A stretch of 35,289 nucleotides of DNA from Sulfurimonas sp. (GCA_028044295.1 JAOFSE010000015.1:1-35289), one strand, 5' to 3'; counted from the stretch's first letter, positions 8,646-18,840 are shown. Notes: generated by a model not told the origin, from the sequence alone. Numbers and translations are program-made.

Positions 8646-10238
8646 CTAATAATCATAGATTTTATTAATAATAAGCTGAGCTGATACTCGTCCGTTAAAC
8701 TCATTCTTACTTACTCTATAGCTACATGTAATTTTATTATTTTCAGGAATTTTATAGATATTTTTAAACAAAATAAGCTCAATACTCTTTTCATCATGTT
8801 CAAATTGTTTCACAATTATTTTAGAATGGGACTTGTCTTTTCCAAAGAGTTTTACTTCTAAAATATCTGCATTCTTTACCAAAAAAATTGGGCGTAAGTT
8901 TGCTTCACCATATGGTTCAAAACTATCTTGAAGTTTTAAAAGGTCAAAATCTATATCATGACTAGGTAAAATACCAACTATATCTTCTTTTGGTATAAAG
9001 TCATTTTTATCTATTTTTGATGCACTTATGTTTATCGCATTTTTAAAATCATCTATACTATTTTCATCAAGTCCAAGTCCAGCAGCCATTTTATGCCCAC
9101 CAAATTTGCTAAGATATGATTCATTCTCTTTTATAAGTTCATAAATATTTACATCGCCTATACTTCTTGCACTTCCCTTTGCTACGCCATTTTCACAGCT
9201 AAGTACAATGGCAGGTTTTTGATAATGCTCAACAAGTCTAGCTGCAACAATCCCCACTACACCTTCGTGCCAACCTTCTGAATAGACAACATTTACCAAG
9301 TTGTCACTACTAGCTAAGCTAAGAGCTTCTTTTGTCGTCTCAGCTTCTGTTTCTTTTCTCATTTCATTCAGTGCATTTAGTTTTTCAAATTGTCTATAGG
9401 CGGTGTTAGTGTCTTTAGCTGTGTAGAACTCAAGGGCTATACTCGCATCTTCAAGACGTCCTGCAGCATTTATACGAGGTGCTATTTGAAATGCTATATC
9501 TTCGGATGATATAACAGACCTATTTAAAAAGTCCCTGATAATAATAGAAGAGGGTCTCTTTGAAGTACTTAAAACTTTTAGCCCCTCTTTTACAAGTGTG
9601 CGATTGATATTGATTAGTGGCATAATATCTGCGATGATAGCAATAGCGAGTATGTCTAAGAACTGTTTCATATCTATTTTCAGAGCTAACTCTTTTTTTA
9701 TAAGACCCATTAATAACCATGCTACTTGTGCACCACAAATCTCTGTAAAAGGGTAACTACATGTAGAAAGTTTTGGATCTACTATTGCAAATGCATCTGG
9801 AAGTACCTCTGATGGAGTATGATGATCTGTGATGATAAGATCAATATTTCTCTCTTTACATATTTTTGCCGCTTCAACAGCTGTTATACCATTGTCCACA
9901 GTAATAACTAAATCTGTATCTATTCTTTTTAAAACATTTGGGCTTACTCCATACCCATCTCGAAAACGGTTTGGAATTATGGCTTCTAAAGGGTATGGAA
10001 TCTGTCTAAAAAAGTCTACTACAATTGCGGTAGAACTCACACCATCTACATCGTAGTCACCAACGAGTGTAATTTTTTGTTTTTTTAATATAGCCTCTGC
10101 AATTCTTGAAGCAGACTTTTGCGCATCTTGAAGTAGTGAAGGACTAGGGATTTGTGAGAGTTTTTTTTCCTCTTTATCAAATCTTTTAGAGAGTAGTTCA
10201 AATAAAGTTTGTTTATTAAGTATAGGAGTATCAATCAT
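8646..10238 (-). CDS. recJ: Single-stranded-DNA-specific exonuclease RecJ
   Basis: 5'-3' single-strand exonuclease used in recombination and mismatch repair. The DHH-family motifs are present in order: LVGDYDVDG (motif I, aspartates at 61-64), VDNGI (114-118), ITDHH (motif III, 137-140) and VDPK further on. The DHHA1 motif follows in GGHKMAAGLG, and an OB-fold region at the C terminus. At 530 residues it is slightly shorter than the 577-residue E. coli protein, as is usual in this phylum. It lies downstream of pyrG, the same order as in C. jejuni, but the 109-base gap carries its own likely promoter. One CTACATGTAG copy encodes STC in this gene. Confidence 0.95.
   Translation of the reverse strand: MIDTPILNKQTLFELLSKRFDKEEKKLSQIPSPSLLQDAQKSASRIAEAILKKQKITLVGDYDVDGVSSTAIVVDFFRQIPYPLEAIIPNRFRDGYGVSPNVLKRIDTDLVITVDNGITAVEAAKICKERNIDLIITDHHTPSEVLPDAFAIVDPKLSTCSYPFTEICGAQVAWLLMGLIKKELALKIDMKQFLDILAIAIIADIMPLININRTLVKEGLKVLSTSKRPSSIIIRDFLNRSVISSEDIAFQIAPRINAAGRLEDASIALEFYTAKDTNTAYRQFEKLNALNEMRKETEAETTKEALSLASSDNLVNVVYSEGWHEGVVGIVAARLVEHYQKPAIVLSCENGVAKGSARSIGDVNIYELIKENESYLSKFGGHKMAAGLGLDENSIDDFKNAINISASKIDKNDFIPKEDIVGILPSHDIDFDLLKLQDSFEPYGEANLRPIFLVKNADILEVKLFGKDKSHSKIIVKQFEHDEKSIELILFKNIYKIPENNKITCSYRVSKNEFNGRVSAQLIINKIYDY
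9757..9766. repeat. CTACATGTAG copy in recJ
   Basis: Exact copy; here the reading frame gives Ser-Thr-Cys (KLSTCSYPF), one of two copies not in the LHV frame. Confidence 0.9.
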
Positions 10239-10268
10239 TTATATCTGCTCTGTATTTTAGTTTTTAAA

Positions 10269-10274
10269 AGTATA
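10269..10274 (-). promoter_or_regulatory. Candidate -10 box of recJ
   Basis: TATACT on the minus strand, 30 bases before the recJ ATG, after an A-run. Confidence 0.45.
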
Positions 10275-10300
10275 GTATTTTTTTAGATGGTTAGGGATAG

Positions 10301-10319
10301 ATATGACTAAATGTCATAT
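10301..10319. repeat. Dyad between pyrG and recJ
   Basis: ATATGAC-N5-GTCATAT, 28 bases after the pyrG stop. No T-run follows on the minus strand, so it is a poor intrinsic terminator; it could be a 3'-end hairpin or an operator upstream of the recJ promoter. Confidence 0.5.
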
Positions 10320-10347
10320 TAATATAAAAGCAGAGAGTCTGAGTTGA

Positions 10348-11967
10348 TTACTCAGCGCTCATACTAGCTTTAACAAATGCAAGGATAGATGCATTTGGAG
10401 TTTGAAGTCTTGATGTGAATTCAGGGTGAAACTGAACACCCAAGAACCATGGATGACCTTCTATTTCAACAGTTTCAATTAGACCATTAGACTCACCAGT
10501 TACAACCATACCAGCTTTTTCTAATTGATCACGGTACGCAGGATTTGCTTCATAACGGTGACGATGTCTCTCGTGTATAACTTTCTCTCCATTGTAAGCT
10601 TCTCTTAGAATAGAACCTTCTTTAGTATCACAAGGATACTCTCCTAAACGAAGTGTTCCACCCATTGGTGAAGTGTGAGTACGAAGTTGTTGACCACCAC
10701 TTTGGTCTAAGAAGTTGTCAATAAGGTATACCATAGGGTGAGGTGTGTTTTCATCAAATTCTATTGAGTTTGCACCTTCAAGTCCAAGTACATTTCTAGC
10801 GTACTCTACAAGTGTTAACTGCATACCAAGACAGATACCAAGATATGGAACTTTGTTTACACGAGCATACTCTATAGCTTGAATCTTGCCTTCAACACCA
10901 CGGTTACCAAAACCACCTGCAACTAAAACGCTATCACAGTCAGCTAAAAGTGCTTCAGCCCCTTTTTCTTCTATCTCTTCAGAGTCTACCCAGCATATTT
11001 CTACTCTTGTATCTAAGTGAGCACCACAGTGAATAAGTGATTCTGTTAAAGATTTGTAAGCTTCTTTTAGTTCAAGGTATTTCCCAACAAAACCAACAAC
11101 AGTTTTATTTTGAGGTTGAACTATTTTCTTAACTAAAGAGTCCCACTCTTCCATATCAGGGTTTAACTCGCCTAGTTCTAACTCTTTAGCTATTGGAGCT
11201 AAGATATTTTGTCTTAAAAATGTAACAGGAATTGCATAAATTGAAGCAGCATCTAGTGCTTCTATAACACTGTCTTGTGAAACATCACAGCTCATAGCAA
11301 GCTTTTTCTTGAATGTTTTAGGAAGGGGACGCTCACTTCTAGCAATAATCATTTGTGGAGTAATCCCAATACGACGAAGCTCTTGAACAGAGTGTTGTGT
11401 TGGTTTTGACTTCATCTCACCAGCAGCTTTGATGTAAGGAATAAGTGTTACATGTATAAAGAAAGTTCCTGCTACTTCATCATCATGTTTCATTTGACGG
11501 ATTGCTTCCATAAACGGAAGTCCTTCTATATCTCCAACAGTTCCACCAAGTTCAACAACAAGTATGTCATGGCCTTCACCTGCAAGTTTGATACGGTTTA
11601 CAATCTCTCCAACAATATGAGGGATAACTTGAATAGTTTGACCAAGATAACCACCAGAACGCTCACGTTCTATAACAGATGAGTATACTTGACCAGTAGT
11701 GAAGTTTGATGATTTTAGGTATGAAGAATCAAGAAATCTTTCGTAGTTTCCAATGTCAAGGTCAGTCTCTGCACCATCCTTAGTAACAAAAACTTCCCCA
11801 TGCTCTAATGGGGACATAGTTCCAGGGTCTACGTTGATATATGGATCTATTTTTAGCATGCCCACTTTTTTGCCAGAGTGTTTTAAAAGAGTACCAACAC
11901 TAGCTGCTGTTATCCCTTTTCCAAGAGAACTTAAAACCCCACCGGTTACAAAAATGTATTTAGTCAT
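10348..11967 (-). CDS. pyrG: CTP synthase
   Basis: Makes CTP from UTP, ATP and glutamine in the cytoplasm. The 539-residue protein has the N-terminal synthetase domain with [10 protein letters not shown] (9-18), DPYINVDPG (41-49) and the [12 protein letters not shown] stretch (67-78). The C-terminal class I glutamine amidotransferase domain has Cys379 in LGICLGMQ and the His514-Glu516 pair in VQFHPEF. All catalytic residues are in place. A GGAG ribosome binding site lies 7 bases before the ATG. It is transcribed divergently from the CPA2 antiporter gene, with 122 A/T-rich bases between them that must hold both promoters. Confidence 0.98.
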   Translation of the reverse strand: MTKYIFVTGGVLSSLGKGITAASVGTLLKHSGKKVGMLKIDPYINVDPGTMSPLEHGEVFVTKDGAETDLDIGNYERFLDSSYLKSSNFTTGQVYSSVIERERSGGYLGQTIQVIPHIVGEIVNRIKLAGEGHDILVVELGGTVGDIEGLPFMEAIRQMKHDDEVAGTFFIHVTLIPYIKAAGEMKSKPTQHSVQELRRIGITPQMIIARSERPLPKTFKKKLAMSCDVSQDSVIEALDAASIYAIPVTFLRQNILAPIAKELELGELNPDMEEWDSLVKKIVQPQNKTVVGFVGKYLELKEAYKSLTESLIHCGAHLDTRVEICWVDSEEIEEKGAEALLADCDSVLVAGGFGNRGVEGKIQAIEYARVNKVPYLGICLGMQLTLVEYARNVLGLEGANSIEFDENTPHPMVYLIDNFLDQSGGQQLRTHTSPMGGTLRLGEYPCDTKEGSILREAYNGEKVIHERHRHRYEANPAYRDQLEKAGMVVTGESNGLIETVEIEGHPWFLGVQFHPEFTSRLQTPNASILAFVKASMSAE

Positions 11968-12057
11968 GCATAAACTCCATATTAGTTAAATTATGGATGG
12001 TATTGTATTGTATAATGACTTAAAGTATGGACTTAATATATAATAAGTTTGTTAGTA

Positions 12058-12063
12058 TATAAT
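12058..12063 (+). promoter_or_regulatory. Candidate -10 box of the antiporter-sugar operon
   Basis: TATAAT 26 bases before the ATG at 12090, in the pyrG divergent region. A second TATAAT at 12011-12016 is a less well placed alternative. Confidence 0.5.
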
Positions 12064-12089
12064 GTTTTAAATTCAAATGAAAGATTTTA

Positions 12090-13712
12090 ATGGACTCTGC
12101 ACTACTCTATATAGTAATGGCACTTGGTATTTCTACTGTCTTAAATTTATTTTTAAAACGTATTGGTGTATCACAAATTATAGGTTACATTTTAACCGGA
12201 ACTATCATTGTTTATGCGTTTGATTTAAGACATATTAGTGACTCAACAACTTTAGAGCATATAGGTGAATTTGGTATTGTGTTTTTAATGTTCACGATAG
12301 GACTAGAGATTTCTCTTGCAAAAATGAATAGCATGAAACAAGAGATATTTGCAAATGGTTTTATGCAAGTTGGTTTTACTGCCTTAGTTGTTTATGGAGT
12401 AAGTCATTATTTGTTTGATCTTGAATCCACATCTGCACTTATTCTGTCTCTCGCTTTTGCGCTTTCATCTACGGCTGTTGTTCTAAGTTATCTAAAGACT
12501 TCAAAAGAGATCCATAATCCATATGGTCAAAAAGCAACTGGTATCTTAATATTTCAAGATATCGCTGTTATTCCAATTTTAATTCTTTTAGGTTTTTTAA
12601 CAAGTGAAGGTGATGAGTCTGTAGCAGTTATTTTGACAGATACTATTGTCAGTGCTGTTGTTATTATGGCTCTAATGTTTGTAGTAGGGAAGAGGTTGAT
12701 GACTTGGCTACTGCATTTCTCAGCATCAAGTGAGGTCGATGAACTCTTTATGGGATCAGTTCTTTTCATAGTTGTAAGTGCTTCACTTCTGGCTTCATTT
12801 ATGGGCTTTACATATTCTCTTGGAGCTTTTGTAGCAGGAATGATTATCGCTGAGACAAAGTATCATCACAAGGTTGAGTCAGATATAGCACCATTTAAAG
12901 ATATTCTCTTAGGAACATTTTTTATTGTTGTTGGTATGAAAGTAGATGTATTTTACTTTTTAGATAACTTCTCAGCTATAGTGGGTATTTTCCTCTTAGT
13001 ATTGATTTTAAAAAGCATTATTATGTACTGTCTTTTACGTATTACATCTTCACATGTACTCTCTTTAAAAACTGCTCTTGCCTTGTCTCAAGTAGGAGAG
13101 TTCTCTTTTGTAATTTTTGCAGTAGCGAGTATGGGTGGACTTTTAGACAAAGAACTTGAATCTCTTTTTGTATTAGTAGTAATATTTTCTATGATTGTTA
13201 CACCATTTTTTATCTCTAATATAAATAAACTAGTTGAGAGTATCACACACTATGAATATTTAGGACTAGATACTGAGAGCTTTAGCTCAAGAAAAAACCA
13301 TGTTATTGTTTGTGGTTACGGTATTGTTGGAAAGTTTGTGACTAAACATCTAGATGAAATAGGTGCCAAGTATGTGATAATAGACAACTCATCAAAACAT
13401 GTTCAAGAGGCTATTGCAGACGGTCATGAAGCATATCTTGGAGATATGTCTAAGCATGCACTCCTCGAAGCTATGCATACAGAGTATGCTTCATCAATTA
13501 TCGTCACTATTGATAATATAGCAAAAAGAAGAGCGGTTTGTGTAGCAATTTTGCAACATACGAAAGATATAAATCTAATTGTAAAAGTGAGAACCTTAGA
13601 GGGTAAGAAAAGTCTTGAGGATTTAAACATTACATCTATAGTGGATTCTAAATTAGAAGTAGGTCGTATTTTAGTAGATAGAATGATGACATGTCAGTTA
13701 AAGTATAAGTAG
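12090..13712 (+). CDS. CPA2 family monovalent cation:proton antiporter (KefB/C-like) with TrkA-N domain
   Basis: Inner-membrane transporter exchanging K+ or Na+ for protons. Residues 1-380 form about 12 membrane segments of the Na/H exchanger fold, with the conserved GILIFQDIAVIP stretch at 151-162 and ALSQVGEFSFV at 331-341. Residues 403 onward form a TrkA-N (RCK) domain with the nucleotide-binding GYGIVG at 409-414, probably sensing NAD(H) or another nucleotide. There is no TrkA-C domain after it, so at 540 residues it is shorter than E. coli KefC. The next gene starts one base after its stop, which makes it the first gene of a four-gene run. Ion specificity cannot be told from the sequence. 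Confidence 0.88.
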   Translation: MDSALLYIVMALGISTVLNLFLKRIGVSQIIGYILTGTIIVYAFDLRHISDSTTLEHIGEFGIVFLMFTIGLEISLAKMNSMKQEIFANGFMQVGFTALVVYGVSHYLFDLESTSALILSLAFALSSTAVVLSYLKTSKEIHNPYGQKATGILIFQDIAVIPILILLGFLTSEGDESVAVILTDTIVSAVVIMALMFVVGKRLMTWLLHFSASSEVDELFMGSVLFIVVSASLLASFMGFTYSLGAFVAGMIIAETKYHHKVESDIAPFKDILLGTFFIVVGMKVDVFYFLDNFSAIVGIFLLVLILKSIIMYCLLRITSSHVLSLKTALALSQVGEFSFVIFAVASMGGLLDKELESLFVLVVIFSMIVTPFFISNINKLVESITHYEYLGLDTESFSSRKNHVIVCGYGIVGKFVTKHLDEIGAKYVIIDNSSKHVQEAIADGHEAYLGDMSKHALLEAMHTEYASSIIVTIDNIAKRRAVCVAILQHTKDINLIVKVRTLEGKKSLEDLNITSIVDSKLEVGRILVDRMMTCQLKYK

Positions 13713-13713
13713 A

Positions 13714-14541
13714 ATGAAAAAAGTATATATAACAGACCTTGATCACACTTTTTTACGAAATGATTTAAGTGTTAGTAACTTTACAAAAGATATGTGGAAT
13801 TCCCTTTCAAATGATTCTATACTTAGCATAGCAACTGCTCGAACATATACAAAAACTGCGCAGTTTTTGGGTGGAGTAGATGTAAATGCACCTATGATTT
13901 TGCTTGATGGTGCACTCATAGCAACTATGGATAAAAAAATTATAGATACTAAGTTCATAACTAAAGAGATAGCAGATACTATTATAGATGAGAGTGCTAA
14001 GTTTGGTATTTATCCTTTTATTTTAGCGCTTAAGGGTGACAAACTCAATGAAACTTTTCTTTACAGCGAAATCCTCAATCCTATTCAGAAGCAAGTTCTA
14101 ACTCGTTACTCAACTGATGACCACCTTCAGTCTTGTAAGAATCTTCGTGCTATGGATGGAAACTTTAAACTGGTCTACATGGGAGAAGAAAAACTAATTC
14201 GTGAAGTAGCTTTACATGTAGAAAATATTTTTGGAGATGAACTAAAGTATATTTTAGCTCCTGAGGCCTATACTCAGTCTTATTTCTTAACTATCCTACA
14301 CAAAGATGCGGACAAGTCTCATGGTATAAAAAGTGTAAGTGAGTATGTAGGTTTTGATTTAGCAAACTTAACTGTCTTTGGAGATAACTTTAATGATGTA
14401 GGTATGTTTGAGCTGGCAAAGACCTCAGTAGCAGTTGCAAATGCTCAAGAAGGTGTTAAGAAATTTGCTGATATTATATTGCCACATACAAATGATGAAG
14501 ATGCAGTTGCACACTACATAAAGGGTATAGCACATGGATAA
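13714..14541 (+). CDS. HAD-IIB (Cof-type) phosphatase
   Basis: A 275-residue haloacid-dehalogenase-superfamily hydrolase. The nucleophile motif DLDHT has Asp8 and Asp10. The last motif GDNFNDVGMFE carries the metal-binding aspartates, and a Cof-type cap lies between, at about 85-190. Cof-type enzymes dephosphorylate sugar phosphates, nucleotides or cofactors. The neighbours (sugar transporter, hexose-6-phosphate mutarotase) suggest a sugar phosphate, but this is inference. The start is one base after the antiporter stop, and the stop overlaps the next start by 8 bases (ATGGATAA), so translation is probably coupled. Confidence 0.82.
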   Translation: MKKVYITDLDHTFLRNDLSVSNFTKDMWNSLSNDSILSIATARTYTKTAQFLGGVDVNAPMILLDGALIATMDKKIIDTKFITKEIADTIIDESAKFGIYPFILALKGDKLNETFLYSEILNPIQKQVLTRYSTDDHLQSCKNLRAMDGNFKLVYMGEEKLIREVALHVENIFGDELKYILAPEAYTQSYFLTILHKDADKSHGIKSVSEYVGFDLANLTVFGDNFNDVGMFELAKTSVAVANAQEGVKKFADIILPHTNDEDAVAHYIKGIAHG

Positions 14542-15811
14542 GAAACAGACACTTTTCCCTATGGTGATCATAGGTATTTTGTTCTTTATATTTGGTTTTG
14601 TTACATGGCTAAATGGTTCACTTATCCCTTTTTTAAAGGTCATCTGCGACCTTAACGATTTTCAAGCTCTCTTTGTTACATTCGCTTTTTACATAGCTTA
14701 TACCGTTATGGCTTTTCCTATGTCATTTTTACTTGACAAAATAGGGTATAAAGATGGAATGGCACTTGGACTTGGAGTTATGGTTATAGGTTCACTTCTT
14801 TTTATTCCAGCAGCTCAAGGTGCTGACTTTAGTATATTTTTAGTTGCTCTTTTTACTCTTGGTACTGGACTTACTATATTACAAACTGCATCAAACCCAT
14901 ACATTGTTCACATAGGACCATTAGAGAGTGCGGCTATGCGTATCAGTATTATGGGTCTAATAAATAAAGGGGCAGGAGTAATTGTTCCTCTTCTTTTTAC
15001 AGCTCTTATTCTCTCAGATATGGGGACAATGCAAGACCTCTCTGCTGAAGCTAAAGATGAGTTAGCTCAAAGGCTTATTATGCCTTATATTGTAATGGCA
15101 GTAGTTCTTACAGGCCTGATAGCTTTAGTAAAATTTTCAGAACTTCCAGAGATAGTTTTTGAAGAGGAAGAGTTTAAGGGAAAGAAAAATATACTTGATT
15201 TTCCTCGTGTTGTCATGGGAGCTATTGCTTTGTTTTTCTATGTAGGCATAGAAGTAATAGCTGGAGATACTATAGGACTTTATGGACAGTACTTAGGACT
15301 TGAAAACACAACGGCTCTCACATCTTACACTATGATGTTCATGGTATTTGGTTACATCATAGGAGTTGCATTAATTCCTAAGTATATTTCTCAGGAAAAA
15401 GCATTAATCTACTCAGCTATTTTTGGAATTTTATTCTTAGTAGGAGTTGTTGCCTCTTCGGGTGTAAGTCACTCTATATCAGAGTTTTTATGGGGATGGA
15501 TGGGTATTACTACTCTACCAAATACTATAACATTTGTTGCACTTCTAGGTTTTGCTAATGCTCTTGTTTGGCCTACTATTTGGCCTCTGGCTTTAGAGGG
15601 TTTAGGCAAGTATACAGCACAAGGTAGCGCTCTTCTTATTATGGGGATTGCTGGTGGTGCTATTTTACCTTTAGTATTTGGAAAAATCTCTGATGTAAGT
15701 GGAGATATGCAGTCTACATATATGCTAGGAATAGTCTGTTATGTATTTATTCTTATGTACGCTCTAAAATGGCACAAGATTACTTCGTGGAAGAGTCTTG
15801 ATTCAGAGTAA
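14534..15811 (+). CDS. Sugar MFS transporter, FucP/GluP type
   Basis: A 425-residue, 12-helix inner-membrane proton- or sodium-linked sugar symporter of the fucose-galactose-glucose family. Diagnostic stretches are FGFVTWLNGSLIPFLK at about 20-35, AFYIAYTVMAFPMSFLLDKIGYK (second and third helices and loop), and LQTASNPYIVHIGP at about 115-128. H. pylori GluP and C. jejuni FucP belong here. Glucose or galactose is the best guess because a hexose-6-phosphate mutarotase follows; fucose genes are absent. Its 3' end overlaps the mutarotase by 14 bases. Confidence 0.88.
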   Translation: MDKKQTLFPMVIIGILFFIFGFVTWLNGSLIPFLKVICDLNDFQALFVTFAFYIAYTVMAFPMSFLLDKIGYKDGMALGLGVMVIGSLLFIPAAQGADFSIFLVALFTLGTGLTILQTASNPYIVHIGPLESAAMRISIMGLINKGAGVIVPLLFTALILSDMGTMQDLSAEAKDELAQRLIMPYIVMAVVLTGLIALVKFSELPEIVFEEEEFKGKKNILDFPRVVMGAIALFFYVGIEVIAGDTIGLYGQYLGLENTTALTSYTMMFMVFGYIIGVALIPKYISQEKALIYSAIFGILFLVGVVASSGVSHSISEFLWGWMGITTLPNTITFVALLGFANALVWPTIWPLALEGLGKYTAQGSALLIMGIAGGAILPLVFGKISDVSGDMQSTYMLGIVCYVFILMYALKWHKITSWKSLDSE

Positions 15812-16628
15812 AAAACTTTCCAATGGATTTAAATTTGTTGAGGTAAGTAATGACACTGCTTCTGTAAAAATAGCTCTTCAAGGTGCACATATATTTCACT
15901 ACCAAAGAGTAGGGGAAGAGCCAGTTCTTTGGCTAAGTGACATAGAAGCATTTGATTTTGGCAAATCTATCCGTGGGGGTGTGCCTATATGTTGGCCATG
16001 GTTTGGGATACAAGAAAACTTGCCTCAACACGGATTTGCACGAACTTCTATGTTTGCACTCACCCATACGGATGATACAAATCCAAACAATACACATTTG
16101 ACTTTTACCCTACAAGACTCAAATGAGAGTAGAAAACTTTGGAACTATAAGTTTAAACTAGAGCTACATGTAGAGATTGGCGATACACTTACAATGAGAC
16201 TAACAACTACAAATTTAGATGAAAAATCTTTTACACTATCTCAAGCACTACATAGTTATTTTGATGTTTCACATATATCAAATGTAGAAATAAATGGTTT
16301 AGAAAATAAGCCGTATCTTGATGCACTTACATGGACAAAAGAGTTGCAAAAAGATTCTATAACTTTCAATAAAGAGGTAGATAGAGTTTATCAAGAAGTA
16401 GATGGAAAAATCACTTTAAAAGATAAAAACAGAACTCTATATATAGAGAATGAAGGTTCATCTTCTGTTGTAGTTTGGAACCCCTGGATAGATAAGTGCA
16501 AAAGAATGTCTGCTATGAAAGATGATGATTATAAAAAAATGGTCTGTATAGAATCTGCCAATGCTTTTGATGATACAATAGTTATGAAGCCAAAGAGTTC
16601 ACATACTCTAGTGGCTACTGTTTCTTAG
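15798..16628 (+). CDS. D-hexose-6-phosphate mutarotase (YeaD-like)
   Basis: Aldose-1-epimerase-superfamily enzyme interconverting alpha and beta anomers of glucose-6-phosphate in the cytoplasm. The 276 residues show GVPICWPWFG at 61-70, His78 in PQHGFAR and His152 in ALHSYFDVS, the catalytic histidines of the family, and a late CIESANAF with the catalytic glutamate. The start is a TTG at 15798 with GGAAG just upstream; no earlier ATG fits and the conserved N terminus requires it. It is the last gene of the antiporter-HAD-MFS run and overlaps the lytic transglycosylase gene tail to tail by 14 bases. Confidence 0.88.
   Translation: MIQSKKLSNGFKFVEVSNDTASVKIALQGAHIFHYQRVGEEPVLWLSDIEAFDFGKSIRGGVPICWPWFGIQENLPQHGFARTSMFALTHTDDTNPNNTHLTFTLQDSNESRKLWNYKFKLELHVEIGDTLTMRLTTTNLDEKSFTLSQALHSYFDVSHISNVEINGLENKPYLDALTWTKELQKDSITFNKEVDRVYQEVDGKITLKDKNRTLYIENEGSSSVVVWNPWIDKCKRMSAMKDDDYKKMVCIESANAFDDTIVMKPKSSHTLVATVS
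16164..16173. repeat. CTACATGTAG copy in mutarotase
   Basis: Exact copy, read as LHV in KLELHVEIG. Confidence 0.9.
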
Positions 16629-17601
16629 CGTATAGACCTTTATTAGCATCGTAAGCTAGACGAAGTACACCAACTGCATAGTTTGATGAGTTGTTATAAC
16701 GCATGATTTTTTTAGCATATGACTTCATGTACACTAGTTCCACTTTTCCACACGTGAAACAGTCATACTTCTTCCCACTACGTTTACTTTCTGCATACAC
16801 AAACGAAGCGTTATCGTTGTCAAACTCATAGTCATACCATTGAGCTTCTATCTTCACTACATCTGGCATAAGATCCCACTCGATGAGTTCAGAGAACTTA
16901 GCTTTTTGATGTAAGAACTTACTAGCAGAGACTATGGCATCTTCCATCTTGGTTAAGTCAGCAACCTTACCCTTATAGCTTTGTGTATATACAAAACTAT
17001 TTGGCATAAACTGTGGAATTCCAACTGCACCAGCGTATGAACTAGGTAGGTTACACTCTTCAGGCTCTACGCCTTTTTTATAGCAGTGAGAGATTATTGA
17101 TACCATATTTGTTTTACCCATGTTCAGTAACCACTTATTTCTTTTAGTATCAGGTTTAACGCGTCTTACAAGTGTGTTAAATACTAAAAATGCATCATGT
17201 TTTGGTTGTATCTTTCCTAGATTCGTCTCTTTTGTAAGAATAGCAGCGATAATCTCACGGTTGACACCAAATTTCTTTTCAGTGTAGTCGTAAACTTCTT
17301 TATATTTTTTTAGATGCGCAATGATTCTAGGAACATGCTTTACTAGAACATTGTTAGCTTTTTTCTCATTTTTTCTATGAGATTTTATGTACTTTGGCTG
17401 TAGGTACTTGTAGCTTACCTCATCAAACTTTTGTGTTTTAAAGTAAGAAAGTAAAAATTTATTGGCATACTCAATGCTCACGCCTTGTTTTACAGACCTT
17501 TCACAGACATCTATGTAGTTAGAGTTTTGAAAGAAACAAGTTGTATATTTTGCAAAAACTGCACTGTTTAGAACTAGAAGAAGTAGAAGTAGCTTAGTCA
17601 C
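16615..17601 (-). CDS. MltB-type lytic murein transglycosylase
   Basis: Cleaves the MurNAc-GlcNAc bond of peptidoglycan, leaving 1,6-anhydro-MurNAc ends. The 328-residue protein has a Sec signal peptide ending at ...AVFA (residue 17) and no lipobox cysteine at that site, so it is likely soluble in the periplasm. The catalytic glutamate is Glu125 in ILTKETNLGK, and the family 3 signature SYAGAVGIPQFMPNSF follows at about 188-203. The start is GTG at 17601 with AAGGA upstream. It lies 75 bases downstream of the diguanylate cyclase and murU on the same strand. Its product is the substrate for the recycling genes further along the window. Confidence 0.9.
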   Translation of the reverse strand: MTKLLLLLLVLNSAVFAKYTTCFFQNSNYIDVCERSVKQGVSIEYANKFLLSYFKTQKFDEVSYKYLQPKYIKSHRKNEKKANNVLVKHVPRIIAHLKKYKEVYDYTEKKFGVNREIIAAILTKETNLGKIQPKHDAFLVFNTLVRRVKPDTKRNKWLLNMGKTNMVSIISHCYKKGVEPEECNLPSSYAGAVGIPQFMPNSFVYTQSYKGKVADLTKMEDAIVSASKFLHQKAKFSELIEWDLMPDVVKIEAQWYDYEFDNDNASFVYAESKRSGKKYDCFTCGKVELVYMKSYAKKIMRYNNSSNYAVGVLRLAYDANKGLYAKKQ

Positions 17602-17676
17602 AAAATATCCTTGAGTTATATATTTTATTTTACAAGCATTTTTAGTACCAATTAGCCTATTTTATTGATTTTAGAG

Positions 17677-18840
17677 CTAATCAGTGCTGTAGAAGCGAAA
17701 AGCATTTTTAGAGTTTTTTTTGATTCTATACATCGCTTCATCTGCATAGTTTATAAGTGTATCTATATCTTGCGCATCTTTTGGAAACATACTTATTCCA
17801 ATACTCGCTCCTACAGGTGACGATGTATCTATGAAATCATAGTCTCTATTGATTTCACTGATGATTCTTAGAGAGATGGTTTCTATATATTTTGAGTCAG
17901 TTACATTGTTGAGCACTACTGAAAATTCATCTCCACCTATTCGGGCTATTGTATCTTCATCCCTCAGAACAGACTTAATCCTATTTGAGACTTCAACGAG
18001 AAGCTCATCGCCTATGTTATGACCAAAAGTGTCATTTACATATTTGAAGTTATCTAAGTCTATAAAGAGAAGAGCTATTGACCTTTGCTTACTCTGTGAA
18101 GATTTTATTTTTAAATCTAGCAGCTTTCTAAAGTTGTATCTATTTGATACATTTGTTAATGAATCATGATTGGCAAGATGATGCAGTTTTATATTTGCTT
18201 CTATAAACTCTTCTGTACGTTCTTGTAATTTTTCATGCTGCTCTTGTAGTATTTTATGAGCACTTTCATCCTGCTCTTTAATAAAATGCTTAATCAGGAG
18301 ATACAGACCTGTTAAACCAGTTAATAAATTCATTATTAAAAGTATATCAATAGCTATCTGGGGAAGAGTAGATACATATGAAGAACTTAAATGTTTATCA
18401 ATAAAAATTGAGACTACTAATAAGATTAAGAATAAATAGAACCATAAAGACTGTTTATTGTTATATACTAAAGCTCCTACAGGCGCAAAAAATGCCCAAA
18501 TCATTACAAAGCTTCCATTAACAAAGCCGCCTAGTGACCACATGAGTAAGAAAGGGATAAAGAGAAGTACAACTATTTGTATATTTCTAAAAGTATTTAT
18601 ATTTTTTGTTTTCTTTAGATAGTAAAAGCTTATCACAGCATTTATAGAAAAAAGTAGTGGGAATATCGCAGGTACTAGAGCCCCAAAACTCAAGTATAAA
18701 ATACTCCATACAATTCCTAATACACCTAAAACTAATGGTAGTAGAAGAACAAAAGCTTTTTTTATTTTTATTTGCTGAGTATCACTTTCAAGCGATGCTT
18801 CTTGTATACAATAGTCAAATAGTTTAGTGTATATATTCAT
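17677..18840 (-). CDS. Membrane-bound GGDEF diguanylate cyclase
   Basis: Makes cyclic di-GMP. The 387-residue protein has about six membrane helices (30-50, 54-75, 86-106, 110-126, 131-149, 160-186), then a coiled-coil linker (190-222) and a GGDEF domain. The active motif GGDEF is at 302-306 and the inhibitory I-site RDED at 293-296, spaced five residues apart as in feedback-regulated enzymes. The catalytic set looks complete. The membrane part does not match a sensor domain I know. It starts 4 bases after the murU stop and is probably translated from the same message, with mltB following. Confidence 0.92.
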   Translation of the reverse strand: MNIYTKLFDYCIQEASLESDTQQIKIKKAFVLLLPLVLGVLGIVWSILYLSFGALVPAIFPLLFSINAVISFYYLKKTKNINTFRNIQIVVLLFIPFLLMWSLGGFVNGSFVMIWAFFAPVGALVYNNKQSLWFYLFLILLVVSIFIDKHLSSSYVSTLPQIAIDILLIMNLLTGLTGLYLLIKHFIKEQDESAHKILQEQHEKLQERTEEFIEANIKLHHLANHDSLTNVSNRYNFRKLLDLKIKSSQSKQRSIALLFIDLDNFKYVNDTFGHNIGDELLVEVSNRIKSVLRDEDTIARIGGDEFSVVLNNVTDSKYIETISLRIISEINRDYDFIDTSSPVGASIGISMFPKDAQDIDTLINYADEAMYRIKKNSKNAFRFYSTD

